Shown here: positions 18,539-27,733 of the stretch, piece by piece
How the letters are laid out: each line of letters opens with the position of its first letter
Position numbering within the stretch: position 1 is the first letter of the stretch
Source of the DNA: Prevotella scopos JCM 17725
Lineage (GTDB): Bacteria; Bacteroidota; Bacteroidia; Bacteroidales; Bacteroidaceae
Assembly: GCF_018127785.1 (NCBI RefSeq)
Contig: NZ_CP072390.1
Span: 1,674,001-1,738,000 of the forward strand
Reading direction: 5' to 3'
DNA: 64,000 bases
Made by a program: the position numbers and the translations under genes
Notes under the pieces: model-generated
What the model was told of the DNA's origin: nothing
The model's database searches: none
Seen by the model: the letters and a program-made list of their open reading frames with translations, nothing else

Positions 18539-20152
18539 TTAGAGCTGTGGACCAGCTGCTACGAGAGCCTTACCAGCCTCGTTTGTCTCGTACTTCTTGA
18601 AGTTCTTGATGAAACGCTCTGCGAGGTCTTTAGCCTTCTTATCCCACTCAGCAGCATCAGCGTAAGTGTCACGTGGATCGAGGATCTCTGTTGCAACACC
18701 TTCGAGCTTTGTAGGAACAGTGAAGTCGAAGTAAGGAATCTGCTTTGTTGGAGCAGCGTCGATTGAGTGGTTCAAGATAGCGTCGATGATACCACGAGTA
18801 TCGCGGATAGAGATACGCTTGCCTGTACCATTCCAACCAGTGTTAACCAAGTAAGCCTTAGCACCACTCTGCTGCATCTTCTTAACCAACTCCTCAGCAT
18901 ACTTTGTTGGGTGGAGCTCCAAGAATGCCTGACCGAAGCAAGCAGAGAATGTTGGAGTAGGCTCAGTGATACCACGCTCTGTACCAGCCAACTTAGCTGT
19001 GAAACCAGAGAGGAAGTAGTACTTAGTCTGCTCTGGAGTCAAGATAGATACTGGAGGCAATACACCGAATGCATCAGCTGAAAGGAAGATAACCTGCTTA
19101 GCAGCTGGACCCTGAGACTCAGGACGCTGGATGTTCTTAATGTGGTAGATTGGGTAAGAAACACGAGTGTTCTCAGTTACGCTCTTATCAGCGAAGTCAA
19201 TCTTACCATTCTCGTCAACTGTTACATTCTCGAGGAGAGCATCACGTGTGATAGCGCCATAGATGTCTGGCTCAGACTCCTTGTCAAGGTTGATAACCTT
19301 AGCATAGCAACCACCCTCGTAGTTGAAGATACCCTTGTCATCCCATCCGTGCTCGTCATCACCGATGAGCTTACGCTTTGGATCGGTAGAAAGAGTAGTC
19401 TTACCTGTACCAGAAAGACCGAAGAAGATAGCTGTGTTCTCACCATTCATGTCAGTGTTAGCAGAGCAGTGCATAGAAGCCATACCCTTCAATGGCAAGA
19501 AGTAGTTCATCATAGAGAACATACCCTTCTTCATCTCACCACCATACCATGTGTTAACGATTACCTGCTCCTTAGTTGTTACGTTGAACATAACGCAAGT
19601 CTCTGAATGAAGACCGAGTTCCTTCCAGTTCTCAACCTTAGCCTTAGAAGCGTTGTAAACGATGAAGTCTGGCTCCTGATCGAAGTCTGCCTCTGACTTT
19701 GGACGGATGAACATGTTTGTTACAAAGTGAGCCTGCCAAGCAACCTCAACGATGAAACGAATCTTCATACGTGTATCCTTGTGAGTACCGCAGAAACCAT
19801 CAACTACGAAAAGACGCTTGTTAGAAAGCTCCTTCTTAGCGATGTCCTTAACAGCTGTCCAAGCTTCCTTAGAAGCACGGTGGTTGTCGTTATGGTATTC
19901 CTCTGAATCCCACCATACTGTATCGTGAGAGTTCTCATCATCAACGATGAACTTATCCTTAGGAGAACGACCAGTGTAGATACCAGTCATTACGTTTACT
20001 GCACCAAGCTCAGTCTCCTGACCTCTTTCATAGCCCTGAAGACTCTCTTTTGTTTCTTCATTGAACAATACTTCGTAAGAAGGATTGTAAAGTACTTCTG
20101 TTGTACCTGTAATACCGTACTTCTCAAGTACGCTCTTATCAAACTTTGCCAT
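18539..20152 (-). CDS. pckA: Phosphoenolpyruvate carboxykinase (ATP)
   Basis: This 537-residue ATP-dependent PEP carboxykinase reversibly converts oxaloacetate and ATP to PEP, CO2 and ADP. The nucleotide-binding loop [14 protein letters not shown] is at residues 245-258. The metal-binding GDDEHGWDD follows, and the substrate-binding TGRSPKDKF is near residue 60. In saccharolytic Bacteroidales the enzyme usually runs in the CO2-fixing direction toward oxaloacetate and succinate. It has its own promoter (20222-20253) and terminator. Confidence 0.97.
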   Translation of the reverse strand: MAKFDKSVLEKYGITGTTEVLYNPSYEVLFNEETKESLQGYERGQETELGAVNVMTGIYTGRSPKDKFIVDDENSHDTVWWDSEEYHNDNHRASKEAWTAVKDIAKKELSNKRLFVVDGFCGTHKDTRMKIRFIVEVAWQAHFVTNMFIRPKSEADFDQEPDFIVYNASKAKVENWKELGLHSETCVMFNVTTKEQVIVNTWYGGEMKKGMFSMMNYFLPLKGMASMHCSANTDMNGENTAIFFGLSGTGKTTLSTDPKRKLIGDDEHGWDDKGIFNYEGGCYAKVINLDKESEPDIYGAITRDALLENVTVDENGKIDFADKSVTENTRVSYPIYHIKNIQRPESQGPAAKQVIFLSADAFGVLPPVSILTPEQTKYYFLSGFTAKLAGTERGITEPTPTFSACFGQAFLELHPTKYAEELVKKMQQSGAKAYLVNTGWNGTGKRISIRDTRGIIDAILNHSIDAAPTKQIPYFDFTVPTKLEGVATEILDPRDTYADAAEWDKKAKDLAERFIKNFKKYETNEAGKALVAAGPQL

Positions 20153-20221
20153 TTCTTATAAATGTATTTAGTTGAAAATTGATTTGTTCACTGTTTTTAT
20201 GTCCTATTTACTAAGACACCG

Positions 20222-20253
20222 CAAAGGTAATATATTTATTAAATTCACACAAA
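20222..20253 (-). promoter_or_regulatory. Bacteroidetes promoter of pckA
   Basis: On the minus strand: TTTG (20250-20253), a 20-nt spacer, then TACCTTTG (20222-20229), a full match to the -33/-7 consensus. It predicts an mRNA leader of about 65 nt before the pckA ATG. Confidence 0.8.
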
Positions 20254-20432
20254 AAATACCGAAGAAAAAGTATCAAAGTATTTGCTTAGAAGGTTAAAGA
20301 AATAAAAAAAACAAGAAGCATGGCTATATTTGCAAATCAGACTTTGCAAAACCTCAGATTTATTTCTTACTTTTGCCGAAATTTTGCAGAGCAAGTTGCT
20401 AACTTGCTTATCTATAACACCTAAGACTTAAA

Positions 20433-21092
20433 ATGGACATCATTAATTTTTCAGAGCAGAACTCTATTATCAATCAGTATTTAGCAGAAATCCGTGATAA
20501 GGATTATCAGAAGAATCGTTTGCTCTTCCGCAACAATGTTATGCGTATCGGAGAGTTCGAAGCTTTTGAAATTTCTAAAACACTGAACTACGAACCAAAG
20601 GATGTTGTTACTCCATTAGGTACGGCTCAGGTTAATGTACCAACTGACAAGATTGTTTTGGCTACTATTTTCCGTGCTGGATTGCCTTTCCATAACGGTT
20701 TCCTTAACATATTCGACCATGCTGGTAATGCCTTCGTTAGTGCTTATCGAGAATATACGGATGCTGAACATCATGAGGTAGGTATTCACGTTGAATATCT
20801 TGCTACACCTGATATCAATGGTAAGACACTTATCATCGCTGACCCAATGTTGGCTACGGGTGGTTCTATGGAGCTTGGCTACAAAGCCATCCTTTCAAAA
20901 GGAACACCTCGTCATGTGCATGTTGCTTGTCTTTTGGCTACACCAGAAGGTATCGCACATATCCGCAAAACTTTCCCTGAAGACTCTACCACCATCTGGT
21001 GTGCAGCAATTGACGAAGGACTGAACGAGCATAAGTACATTGTTCCTGGCTTCGGTGATGCTGGCGACTTGTGCTATGGTGAGAAGTTATAA
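20433..21092 (+). CDS. upp: Uracil phosphoribosyltransferase
   Basis: This is a 219-residue type I phosphoribosyltransferase converting uracil and PRPP to UMP in pyrimidine salvage. The PRPP-binding motif appears as IIADPMLATGGSM, and the uracil-binding loop near the C-terminus as IVPGFGDAGDLCYG. FRAGLPFHNGF corresponds to the conserved dimer/active-site segment. Length and motifs are typical for the Bacteroidetes enzyme. It stands alone, with the divergent pckA gene on its left. Confidence 0.95.
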   Translation: MDIINFSEQNSIINQYLAEIRDKDYQKNRLLFRNNVMRIGEFEAFEISKTLNYEPKDVVTPLGTAQVNVPTDKIVLATIFRAGLPFHNGFLNIFDHAGNAFVSAYREYTDAEHHEVGIHVEYLATPDINGKTLIIADPMLATGGSMELGYKAILSKGTPRHVHVACLLATPEGIAHIRKTFPEDSTTIWCAAIDEGLNEHKYIVPGFGDAGDLCYGEKL

Positions 21093-21279
21093 AGATACTC
21101 TATAAATCTTCAAATCGGTTCATTAGAGATATATAGAAGCTGATTTTCATAAATCCTTACGTCTAACGTATGAAGCACTTACAACTCATATTTTAGCTTC
21201 AAAAGGAAGTCTATGACCAATCAAAGCTTTCTCTCTTATGAACCGATTTAGTATTACATTACTTTTACATAAGTGCATT

Positions 21280-22542
21280 ATGAAGAAGTCTGTTGTATTG
21301 ATGATTGTTACCTTTGGATTAATAGTATCTATATTTGCAGTGTTTGCTCTAAATAGATGGTATCCAACGCATGGGCATGCAGACTGGGATGAGGTTCAAC
21401 AATTCACAGCAGGCAAGATACCTGTTAATCCAAAAGACTTCCGAAGTGATTTTGAAGAGATATTCGAACAGGTCAAAAAGAAATACCCATATATTACTAA
21501 GAAACACATCAACCTTGATTCGATTCACGCCACCTGCCTTCAACGAATTGACACCATGCAATCGAAAGTGGCTTATTCATTACTTATAATGGAATTCTTT
21601 GCCAATTTGAAATGCACTCATGCAAATAATGAAAGCATACTATATCCTTGGTTCATACAAGGGGATAATATCACAGTCATTGAGAATCGTGTGTTTATTA
21701 ATCACCCTTCAGTCTTTGCTATAAAGGCAGGATTGCAAGATAAAGACGAGATTGTAACTGTTGATGGTGTATCTACAAATAAATGGGTGATGCATAATAG
21801 CAAATATGTCTCAGCTTCAACAGATGCCACTCGCTATCTACTATCAGCTTTGACCATACTCTGTAGTTATACAAGTTCTATAAAGACACTTGGAATTATT
21901 CGCCATGGAAGACCCATAACTATCACCATTCATCTACAATCGAAGTCTTTTCCCACAAAGGAAGAGGAACAAAATGTAACTTGGAGGATGGTTTCTTCAA
22001 AGGTTGGATATATAAATGTGAAAAGCATGCAAGACAATGCTTACACTGAATTCACCAAAGCTTTGAAGCATCTAAGCAAACTTCCATACTTGATAGTTGA
22101 TGTGCGTCAGAATGGGGGAGGCAACAGTTGGATAGGAGATAATATTGCGCAGAATTTAATAAAAGGTAAACGACGTAATTGGAATGGGTCTACAATTTCT
22201 CCTTCCCCTAACAGCTATAAGGGAAAAGTAATCATCTTGATGGGTAATTACTCCTGTTCTTCCGCTGAGACTTTTCTCATTACAATGAAAGAAAGTGGTG
22301 ATGCCGTGTTGGTTGGTACATCTTCAGCTGGTGATACAGGTGGTGTTATTTGTCTTTTTAAGACTTCACACGGAATATTCTATCGACTTCCTGTAGGACA
22401 TTCGTCAGGTTCTTCTCCCAAGGGTTTCCCATTAGAAGGGAAAGGAATAAGCCCGAACTATTTGGTACCAATGAAAGTTAATGATTTCTTATCAGGGAAA
22501 GATACTCAATTGTCTTATGCTCTTCAACTGTTTCAAAAATAG
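21280..22542 (+). CDS. S41 family (C-terminal processing-like) peptidase
   Basis: The start at 21280 gives MKKSVVLMIVTFGLIVSIFAVFAL, a signal or anchor helix; an in-frame ATG at 21238 would add 14 residues ahead of it. A helical domain (about residues 45-110) is followed by a degenerate PDZ-like segment and the S41 catalytic core. The core carries VDVRQNGGGN and GNYSCSSAETF, in which the central Ser is the nucleophile, then SSAGDTGG. The expected location is the periplasm, acting on unidentified proteins. A 12-bp inverted repeat brackets the upstream region. Confidence 0.85.
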   Translation: MKKSVVLMIVTFGLIVSIFAVFALNRWYPTHGHADWDEVQQFTAGKIPVNPKDFRSDFEEIFEQVKKKYPYITKKHINLDSIHATCLQRIDTMQSKVAYSLLIMEFFANLKCTHANNESILYPWFIQGDNITVIENRVFINHPSVFAIKAGLQDKDEIVTVDGVSTNKWVMHNSKYVSASTDATRYLLSALTILCSYTSSIKTLGIIRHGRPITITIHLQSKSFPTKEEEQNVTWRMVSSKVGYINVKSMQDNAYTEFTKALKHLSKLPYLIVDVRQNGGGNSWIGDNIAQNLIKGKRRNWNGSTISPSPNSYKGKVIILMGNYSCSSAETFLITMKESGDAVLVGTSSAGDTGGVICLFKTSHGIFYRLPVGHSSGSSPKGFPLEGKGISPNYLVPMKVNDFLSGKDTQLSYALQLFQK

Positions 22543-22641
22543 CAGTCAGCATTAGAAAGTTTATATGTATGCTTGTTCTCGAATATATTATCGAATCTAA
22601 GGCAAGCGCTTCACTTCTACTCAAGACTCCCCTTACATAAA

Positions 22642-22681
22642 CAAAGGACGATAAAAGCGAAATACTTCTATCGTCCCTTTG
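22642..22681. terminator. Bidirectional terminator between convergent genes
   Basis: CAAAGGACGATA (22642-22653) pairs with TATCGTCCCTTTG (22669-22681) with one bulged base. It lies between the S41 peptidase stop and the stop of the convergent LemA-partner gene. Confidence 0.75.
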
Positions 22682-22704
22682 CTATTCATTCTTGCTTTCT
22701 CTGC

Positions 22705-24435
22705 TTATATCTTAGAGACAATATGCCTTCTATAAACATCCAAGTGCGATTTCTGTAAGACTTCACTAATATGATTCATACGCAGTTTCTGACTCATGTC
22801 AGTATCGTTTTGCGTCTCATCCTCCTGCATCATAATACGACCATTGCCCTCAACAGGTAAGAACTCATACCACTCCACAGGTACATCATGCCATGAACCG
22901 TCACCACCATACTTACTAATATAAGACATACGACGTTCTGAACGGAAGCCATAAGCTGTCACGTTAATCAGCGTACTGCCATCGCCCTGTGCCGCAGAAG
23001 AAGTCTTCATGATACAAGGAGTCACACAATCAGGATGCTGGAAATTCTCCTGTCCCCAAAAGTTAGCCAATGCTTCATGTTCCCAGAACGAACTCTTCTG
23101 TTCCATATCATGTCCGTAGATATCCTTCTGTGGACGTATCTGCTGATACATCGGTACACACAACAAGGGTGCAAAACTAAAGTAGATAGCACGGAAGTAT
23201 CTCTCATTGATTTCGTAAAAGTCTTTCTTAGCCTTCTCAAAGTCAAAACTGCGATACTGAGCAGGGTTCATATCGAGGTCTAACACTTGTAAATGTTCTG
23301 GCATGATAGTGTTTATCATGTAATGCTTATCGAAATCAAAGTCATCACCATAGCCCTCTTTCTCGTCCATCAACAGTGCCATCATACTCTGTTGTGCCAA
23401 TGGTGTGAAAAGTAAAGCATATTGCTGATTGTTATTACGATTACTTGTATTGAACGCAACCTCAAACTCTTCATTCGTCAACATCGCAAAGTCGCCACTC
23501 TCAAGGTTGCGTGCTTTACGTCTCAACATAAACCGATCCCACTTATAACGTAACGAACCTTCTTTTCCTGCCAGCCCACTCGGCTTACGATAGAAGGTCA
23601 AGTCGGGTGCTGCTGTATTACCATAGATAAGCCTTGTACGCTCAAAATAATTAGGATAAGGCGCTGTTACACTGGCATGTAAGGTTTCTGAGTGAGACAC
23701 AGTACGTGGCTTTCCATCAGGACCCGTCTCTGTTGTTGTCCAGAAAATGGTTTTCTGACCGTGATAAGTCTTCTCTCCCATCTCCATCTTTCGTGTTCGA
23801 CAGATGACGAAAGGATTACCATTAATAAGTCCTGAATGGGAATAAAGCACAGAACGCTCAGCATTAAAGGAGTCGTTCCATCCGTATGTTTTACGAAGGT
23901 CTGCCAGTCGTTGTATCGTAAAATAAGGGTCAAATTCCAGTCTGGGAACAGTCTTCGACATCATACGCGTAAAGACATCCCAGTCGTAAAGCCTATTCAG
24001 AGCAGCCATCTGATTCCATGCCTGTTCCTTCAAAGTTTTCACCTTATTGTCTAATTCATTATGCTGAGTACGTAAGGACTTCAATTTTGGATGTACCTTG
24101 AGTAATAGAAAGACAAGCAGTAAGACCGCCCCTCCACCTATCATCAAGAGATGCTCCATAGGAAACTCGTTCCACTTCACATAAACAACGGCACCACCTG
24201 CCACCACAGCTATCCACAGAATGACACATAAGATAGTCCACATCGTGATACGACCAGACACATCCGTGAGTTGCTTCTCACCTGCATAGATTTGCCTACA
24301 CGTCTCACGATTAGCCTCAACATCAACCTGCGCCTCGTCAGCAAGTGCATTAAAGGTTTCATCAGCCACCTTCTTGAACTTATCTTTGAAGGTGCTGATG
24401 TATTCGTTTAGTGGATCATATATATCCTCTATCAT
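22705..24435 (-). CDS. LemA-associated two-helix membrane protein of unknown function
   Basis: This 576-residue protein has an N-terminal helical segment, two transmembrane helices (about residues 64-83 and 95-113), then a short coiled coil (LRTQHNELDNKVKTLKEQ). A long cytoplasmic domain follows with a conserved-looking core (SVLYSHSGLINGNPFVICRTRKMEMGE). It starts 14 nt after lemA and is certainly co-transcribed with it. Such lemA-linked proteins recur in Bacteroidales, but I know of no assigned function; a role in membrane stress or organisation is inference from the pairing only. Confidence 0.65.
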   Translation of the reverse strand: MIEDIYDPLNEYISTFKDKFKKVADETFNALADEAQVDVEANRETCRQIYAGEKQLTDVSGRITMWTILCVILWIAVVAGGAVVYVKWNEFPMEHLLMIGGGAVLLLVFLLLKVHPKLKSLRTQHNELDNKVKTLKEQAWNQMAALNRLYDWDVFTRMMSKTVPRLEFDPYFTIQRLADLRKTYGWNDSFNAERSVLYSHSGLINGNPFVICRTRKMEMGEKTYHGQKTIFWTTTETGPDGKPRTVSHSETLHASVTAPYPNYFERTRLIYGNTAAPDLTFYRKPSGLAGKEGSLRYKWDRFMLRRKARNLESGDFAMLTNEEFEVAFNTSNRNNNQQYALLFTPLAQQSMMALLMDEKEGYGDDFDFDKHYMINTIMPEHLQVLDLDMNPAQYRSFDFEKAKKDFYEINERYFRAIYFSFAPLLCVPMYQQIRPQKDIYGHDMEQKSSFWEHEALANFWGQENFQHPDCVTPCIMKTSSAAQGDGSTLINVTAYGFRSERRMSYISKYGGDGSWHDVPVEWYEFLPVEGNGRIMMQEDETQNDTDMSQKLRMNHISEVLQKSHLDVYRRHIVSKI

Positions 24436-24449
24436 TTACTTCTGTAGTA

Positions 24450-25199
24450 TTAGAAGAACTTACCTCTCGCTGCCTCTCGTGTTTCTGCTGTTGCAGTAAA
24501 TGGTATGCGAGTTGTATAACCCTGCTGAGCAGCAACAATCATCTTTGTTGGCCAAGAGAAGATATCAGTATTCCATTGTGTTACACGACTGTTATAAACA
24601 GTACGAGCTGCCGTAATCTCACGCTGCAAGTAGTTATTCTGCTGCATCGCATCAGCAATGGCATTGTGTGCTTTCAACTCTGGATAAGCCTCAACCTGTG
24701 GAAAGAGTCGACCGAAGGCTGTATTTACTTGTGCATTCACATCACTTCTATTTCCCTCGTTCACACTACCACTACGAAGGGCTGCAACGGCTTTCATCAC
24801 GTCTTTGTCAAGGTCGATAGCACGCTCTACCAACCCAACTACGTTCTGCAGTATCTGCACTCGCTGTTCCAAATAGTTGTCTATATTAGATGCCTCAGCC
24901 TGAATACGCTGTTCTAACTTCTGAAAATAGTTACGTGCTGATATCTTCATAAAGATAAAGATAACACCAGGAAGGATTCCCACCAAACAGCCTACAACAC
25001 CTACAAGCAATGGATTTGTCATCGTACTATCCAATAACAGCACAAACAACAATACCAACACCGGACCAACTACCCACAAAGCAATCTGGAAAAGGGTTGA
25101 ACCAAAACCTACTTCAACTGGCAATTGCTTGTCTATTACATGTACGTCACGACCTGCATCATTCACAGGTCCTGTCACTTCGTCTAATGAATTTGCCAT
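24450..25199 (-). CDS. lemA: LemA family protein
   Basis: This is a 249-residue protein with two membrane helices (about residues 38-60 and 66-86), then the LemA helical core: AEASNIDNYLEQRVQILQNVVGLVE, DVNAQVNTAFGRLFPQVEAYPELKA and RTVYNSRVTQWNTDIFSWP. The FGRLF-x-EAYPxLKA segment is the family signature. LemA proteins are anchored in the inner membrane and are of unclear role. This version has an extra hydrophobic N-terminus compared with the usual single-helix form. A near-perfect promoter lies upstream at 25245-25276. Confidence 0.9.
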   Translation of the reverse strand: MANSLDEVTGPVNDAGRDVHVIDKQLPVEVGFGSTLFQIALWVVGPVLVLLFVLLLDSTMTNPLLVGVVGCLVGILPGVIFIFMKISARNYFQKLEQRIQAEASNIDNYLEQRVQILQNVVGLVERAIDLDKDVMKAVAALRSGSVNEGNRSDVNAQVNTAFGRLFPQVEAYPELKAHNAIADAMQQNNYLQREITAARTVYNSRVTQWNTDIFSWPTKMIVAAQQGYTTRIPFTATAETREAARGKFF

Positions 25200-25244
25200 A
25201 GCTTAAATCGTTCTTTGTTTTCAATAATATCTGTTTTTAGGCTT

Positions 25245-25276
25245 CAAAGATACATTTTTTTCTTAAAGAGAGCAAA
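25245..25276 (-). promoter_or_regulatory. Bacteroidetes promoter of the lemA operon
   Basis: On the minus strand: TTTG (25273-25276), 20-nt spacer, TATCTTTG (25245-25252), an exact -33/-7 consensus about 45 nt before the lemA start. Confidence 0.8.
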
Positions 25277-25366
25277 TCTATACTCCTTATCTTCGCTTTT
25301 ATGAATACTTGATGACAATTTATAGTATCTATTAGCATAATTCCTTTGTATGATAAAGGACCTCAC

Positions 25367-25404
25367 AAAGATAGGGGCGTACGATTAATACACCCCACAT
25401 CTTT
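25367..25404 (-). terminator. Probable terminator of the secreted protein gene at 25434
   Basis: AAAGAT (25367-25372) and GGGG (25374-25377) pair with CCCC (25393-25396) and ATCTTT (25399-25404), giving an interrupted stem. It lies just past the stop at 25434 on the minus strand. The T-run is short, so the call is moderate. Confidence 0.5.
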
Positions 25405-25433
25405 ATGAGTTTAATGTCTTCAGCAGATTACTT

Positions 25434-26069
25434 TTACTTGCAATATTCTATCAGGTTACGTCCCCACGCAGGCTGTAGACCAGTCTGCTTTTCCTTAGCA
25501 AAGAGCTCTTTAATAGTCTCTAAATCCTTTGGACTATTCATACTTGGCTGTCCGGTCTGCTTACTCATATTATCAAAGAACATGTAAAGAAGAACACGAG
25601 GACGAGGGTTCGTTGGGTTGATGCCAATGGCTGACTTGTAACAGCAGATTGCATCGATAAAATAAAGCCTACCATTCTCAACAGGGTTTTGTGTAATAAG
25701 GGCTGTGTAATAGAATCCTTTCAATGTGTACTGTTCTGAACGGTCAACTCCCTTCTTTGTCTGTAAAGCCTCAAGATCAGCCTTCACCGCATCTAAGAAT
25801 AAGGAGGAATAATCACTCTGTGGGTTGCGAGCAGCATACTGAAGGGCATAGAACACACGATAATAGGTAGGGAGCCAAGCATCTGGATACTGAACTTCCA
25901 TACGCTTCAATTCATCCATTCCTTTTACAATAGATGTAGCTTCGTCTGCCTTGACGTTACTTAAAGTGGTTTTTAACTGTGCATCGAACTGATTGTTGTT
26001 CTGTGCATTCATACTGGTTGCAAACATAAGAGCAACGATAACGACGATTTTAGAAACTAAAGTTTTCAT
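25434..26069 (-). CDS. Secreted helical (TPR-like) protein of unknown function
   Basis: The start at 26069 gives MKTLVSKIVVIVALMFATSMNAQ, a clean signal peptide. The longer frame to 26159 is rejected because the promoter (26109-26140) lies inside it. The 211-residue product is helix-rich with a TPR-like spacing (YPDAWLPTYYRVFYALQYAARNP and DAICCYKSAIGINPTNPRPRVLLYMF). This is a recurrent Bacteroidales periplasmic protein without assigned function. Confidence 0.75.
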   Translation of the reverse strand: MKTLVSKIVVIVALMFATSMNAQNNNQFDAQLKTTLSNVKADEATSIVKGMDELKRMEVQYPDAWLPTYYRVFYALQYAARNPQSDYSSLFLDAVKADLEALQTKKGVDRSEQYTLKGFYYTALITQNPVENGRLYFIDAICCYKSAIGINPTNPRPRVLLYMFFDNMSKQTGQPSMNSPKDLETIKELFAKEKQTGLQPAWGRNLIEYCK

Positions 26070-26108
26070 ACGCTTTGATTTTAAAAAGTGAAACAATGAT
26101 TTCTGTTG

Positions 26109-26140
26109 CAAATGTATCAAAGCTTTTGATTGCCTCCAAA
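26109..26140 (-). promoter_or_regulatory. Bacteroidetes promoter of the secreted TPR-like gene
   Basis: On the minus strand: TTTG (26137-26140), 20-nt spacer, TACATTTG (26109-26116). It places transcription initiation about 33 nt before the ATG at 26069 and decides that start. Confidence 0.8.
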
Positions 26141-26522
26141 TAATAGGGACAGACAGCAAAAAAGTGGTTTAGATAACTATCAAGCCCGCTGAAATACTAT
26201 CTTTTGGGACGAATAACTAACACGCTTAGTTCGTTGGATAGTTAAGAGAATGATGTAATATTTCTGACTAAAGTAAGAAGACACACACTACTCATTTCTA
26301 CAATAATAATTTTTATTTCAGTTTGCAGTCACTCTTAACACTTCGCATAATCCTACTGTAATTTAACAAGTTAAGTCATAATAATGAATGACAGGAAACT
26401 CAATTATAAAGGAATATATAGAGAAAAAGATAAGATGAAGATGAAATATTGACAATACTATATGACACTTGACCTGATATATACCAGCCCAAGTGCCATA
26501 TTTTGAATAGACACCTACATCT

Positions 26523-27053
26523 TTAATTCTCAGGTAAACCTATTTCTGGATTGAATTTTACAGAGACTTTTCTATTCTGAACAATATTTACTTGTCCATT
26601 ATATGCAATATTAGATTCATCATATTTCATATTTGGATTAGCATAGTACACCCTTAGCTTATAATTACCAGATGTAAATTTGCTAATCTTAAAATTAACG
26701 TCGTATTTGCAAATACAATCGGCCAGTGCATCAAGGACATTATGGTACACGATAAGGGTTATCTGATTATCTTGATTAGCAATATTCACATAAATCTTTC
26801 TTACGGAACAGTTGGCTTTCAAATCTTCCAGTAGACACTGGGCTATACCGTCTTTGTCCAACTCTATACTTAATTTTGCTGGAATAGAATTGTTTTCTGC
26901 ATAGAAGTCAGGACGTGTATCTGTCGGTGAGATGCTTAACTTACAATTAGAATTTGCAACATCATAAATTCTTAATGGCTCAAGAGATACCTTCTCAGAG
27001 GAACATGCAGATAATCCACAGAAAAGGATTAGGCTGTAAAATACTTTTTTCAT
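26523..27053 (-). CDS. Small lipoprotein with CxC motif, sigma/radical-SAM locus
   Basis: This is a 176-residue lipoprotein with lipobox GLSACSS (Cys about residue 17). The mature part is predicted beta-rich and holds a conserved-looking SNCK near residue 37, an NCS pair and CICKYDVNFKI followed by SGNYKLRVYY. It ends in a polar tail. The CxC followed by a long strand resembles small Bacteroidales lipoproteins encoded with envelope sigma factors, but no function is known to me. It is the last gene of the five-gene minus-strand locus, 129 nt after the preceding lipoprotein gene. Confidence 0.6.
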   Translation of the reverse strand: MKKVFYSLILFCGLSACSSEKVSLEPLRIYDVANSNCKLSISPTDTRPDFYAENNSIPAKLSIELDKDGIAQCLLEDLKANCSVRKIYVNIANQDNQITLIVYHNVLDALADCICKYDVNFKISKFTSGNYKLRVYYANPNMKYDESNIAYNGQVNIVQNRKVSVKFNPEIGLPEN

Positions 27054-27182
27054 AATTACAAGGATTTTATATGTTGATATTTATATAAACGTAATTACAA
27101 GTTATTTCTTGCTTATATTATTACGTATTTCTGTTATTGCTGAAATCCGCAATAAAGACATACATTTTATGGATAGTGTTTA

Positions 27183-27710
27183 CTATTCAATCAACTTCCC
27201 GTGTTTTTTGAGTATTGAGAGAAACTCTCCCCATTCTGCCGCTCTTTTTTCTTTTGCTTTTTGAATGGCCTTGTTCTCTTTAACATATTGACTATTGTCC
27301 TCAATATTACGTGGGTAACAGTCACTCAGATAAAACTTGCCAGATTCTGAAACTAATGATAAGTCTGTGAAGATTTGACTATTGAAAGATGACACAAACG
27401 TTGAGATATGGAGTAGAACCTTACCATACGAATGTATTTCTATGTTACGATAAATGGGAAAAAGCAGACTTGTCGGCTCAAAATCTTGAAAAATAATCTC
27501 ACGCGTCTGCGCGTTGAAAGACTTGATGTTGTCAAGTGTAAAGAGATAGGGGCTTAAAGCGGCTCTTGTCATTCGGGCTGTCCCTATAGCAAACAATTCC
27601 GTTTTCGATGCTTGCACTGTGGGAGTTGAAGCAGACTCATCTTCATTGCTGCAACCTATAAACAGCAACGAGAAGATGAACGCCTGTAATACACAAAAGT
27701 ACCTTTTCAT
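27183..27710 (-). CDS. Small lipoprotein, sigma/radical-SAM locus
   Basis: This 175-residue lipoprotein has lipobox LFIGCSNED (Cys about residue 20), then an acidic/Ser-rich tether. The middle part (FTLDNIKSFNAQTREIIFQD) is a short beta segment seen in several small Bacteroidales lipoproteins. A charged helical C-terminus (NKAIQKAKEKRAAEWGEFL) follows. It lies 23 nt after the oxidoreductase gene and so is probably co-transcribed. Function is unknown; it may be surface or periplasmic and could be a ligand or partner of the sigma-linked barrel (inference). Confidence 0.6.
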   Translation of the reverse strand: MKRYFCVLQAFIFSLLFIGCSNEDESASTPTVQASKTELFAIGTARMTRAALSPYLFTLDNIKSFNAQTREIIFQDFEPTSLLFPIYRNIEIHSYGKVLLHISTFVSSFNSQIFTDLSLVSESGKFYLSDCYPRNIEDNSQYVKENKAIQKAKEKRAAEWGEFLSILKKHGKLIE

Positions 27711-27733
27711 AATTTGTTGGATTTAATTAGTTA

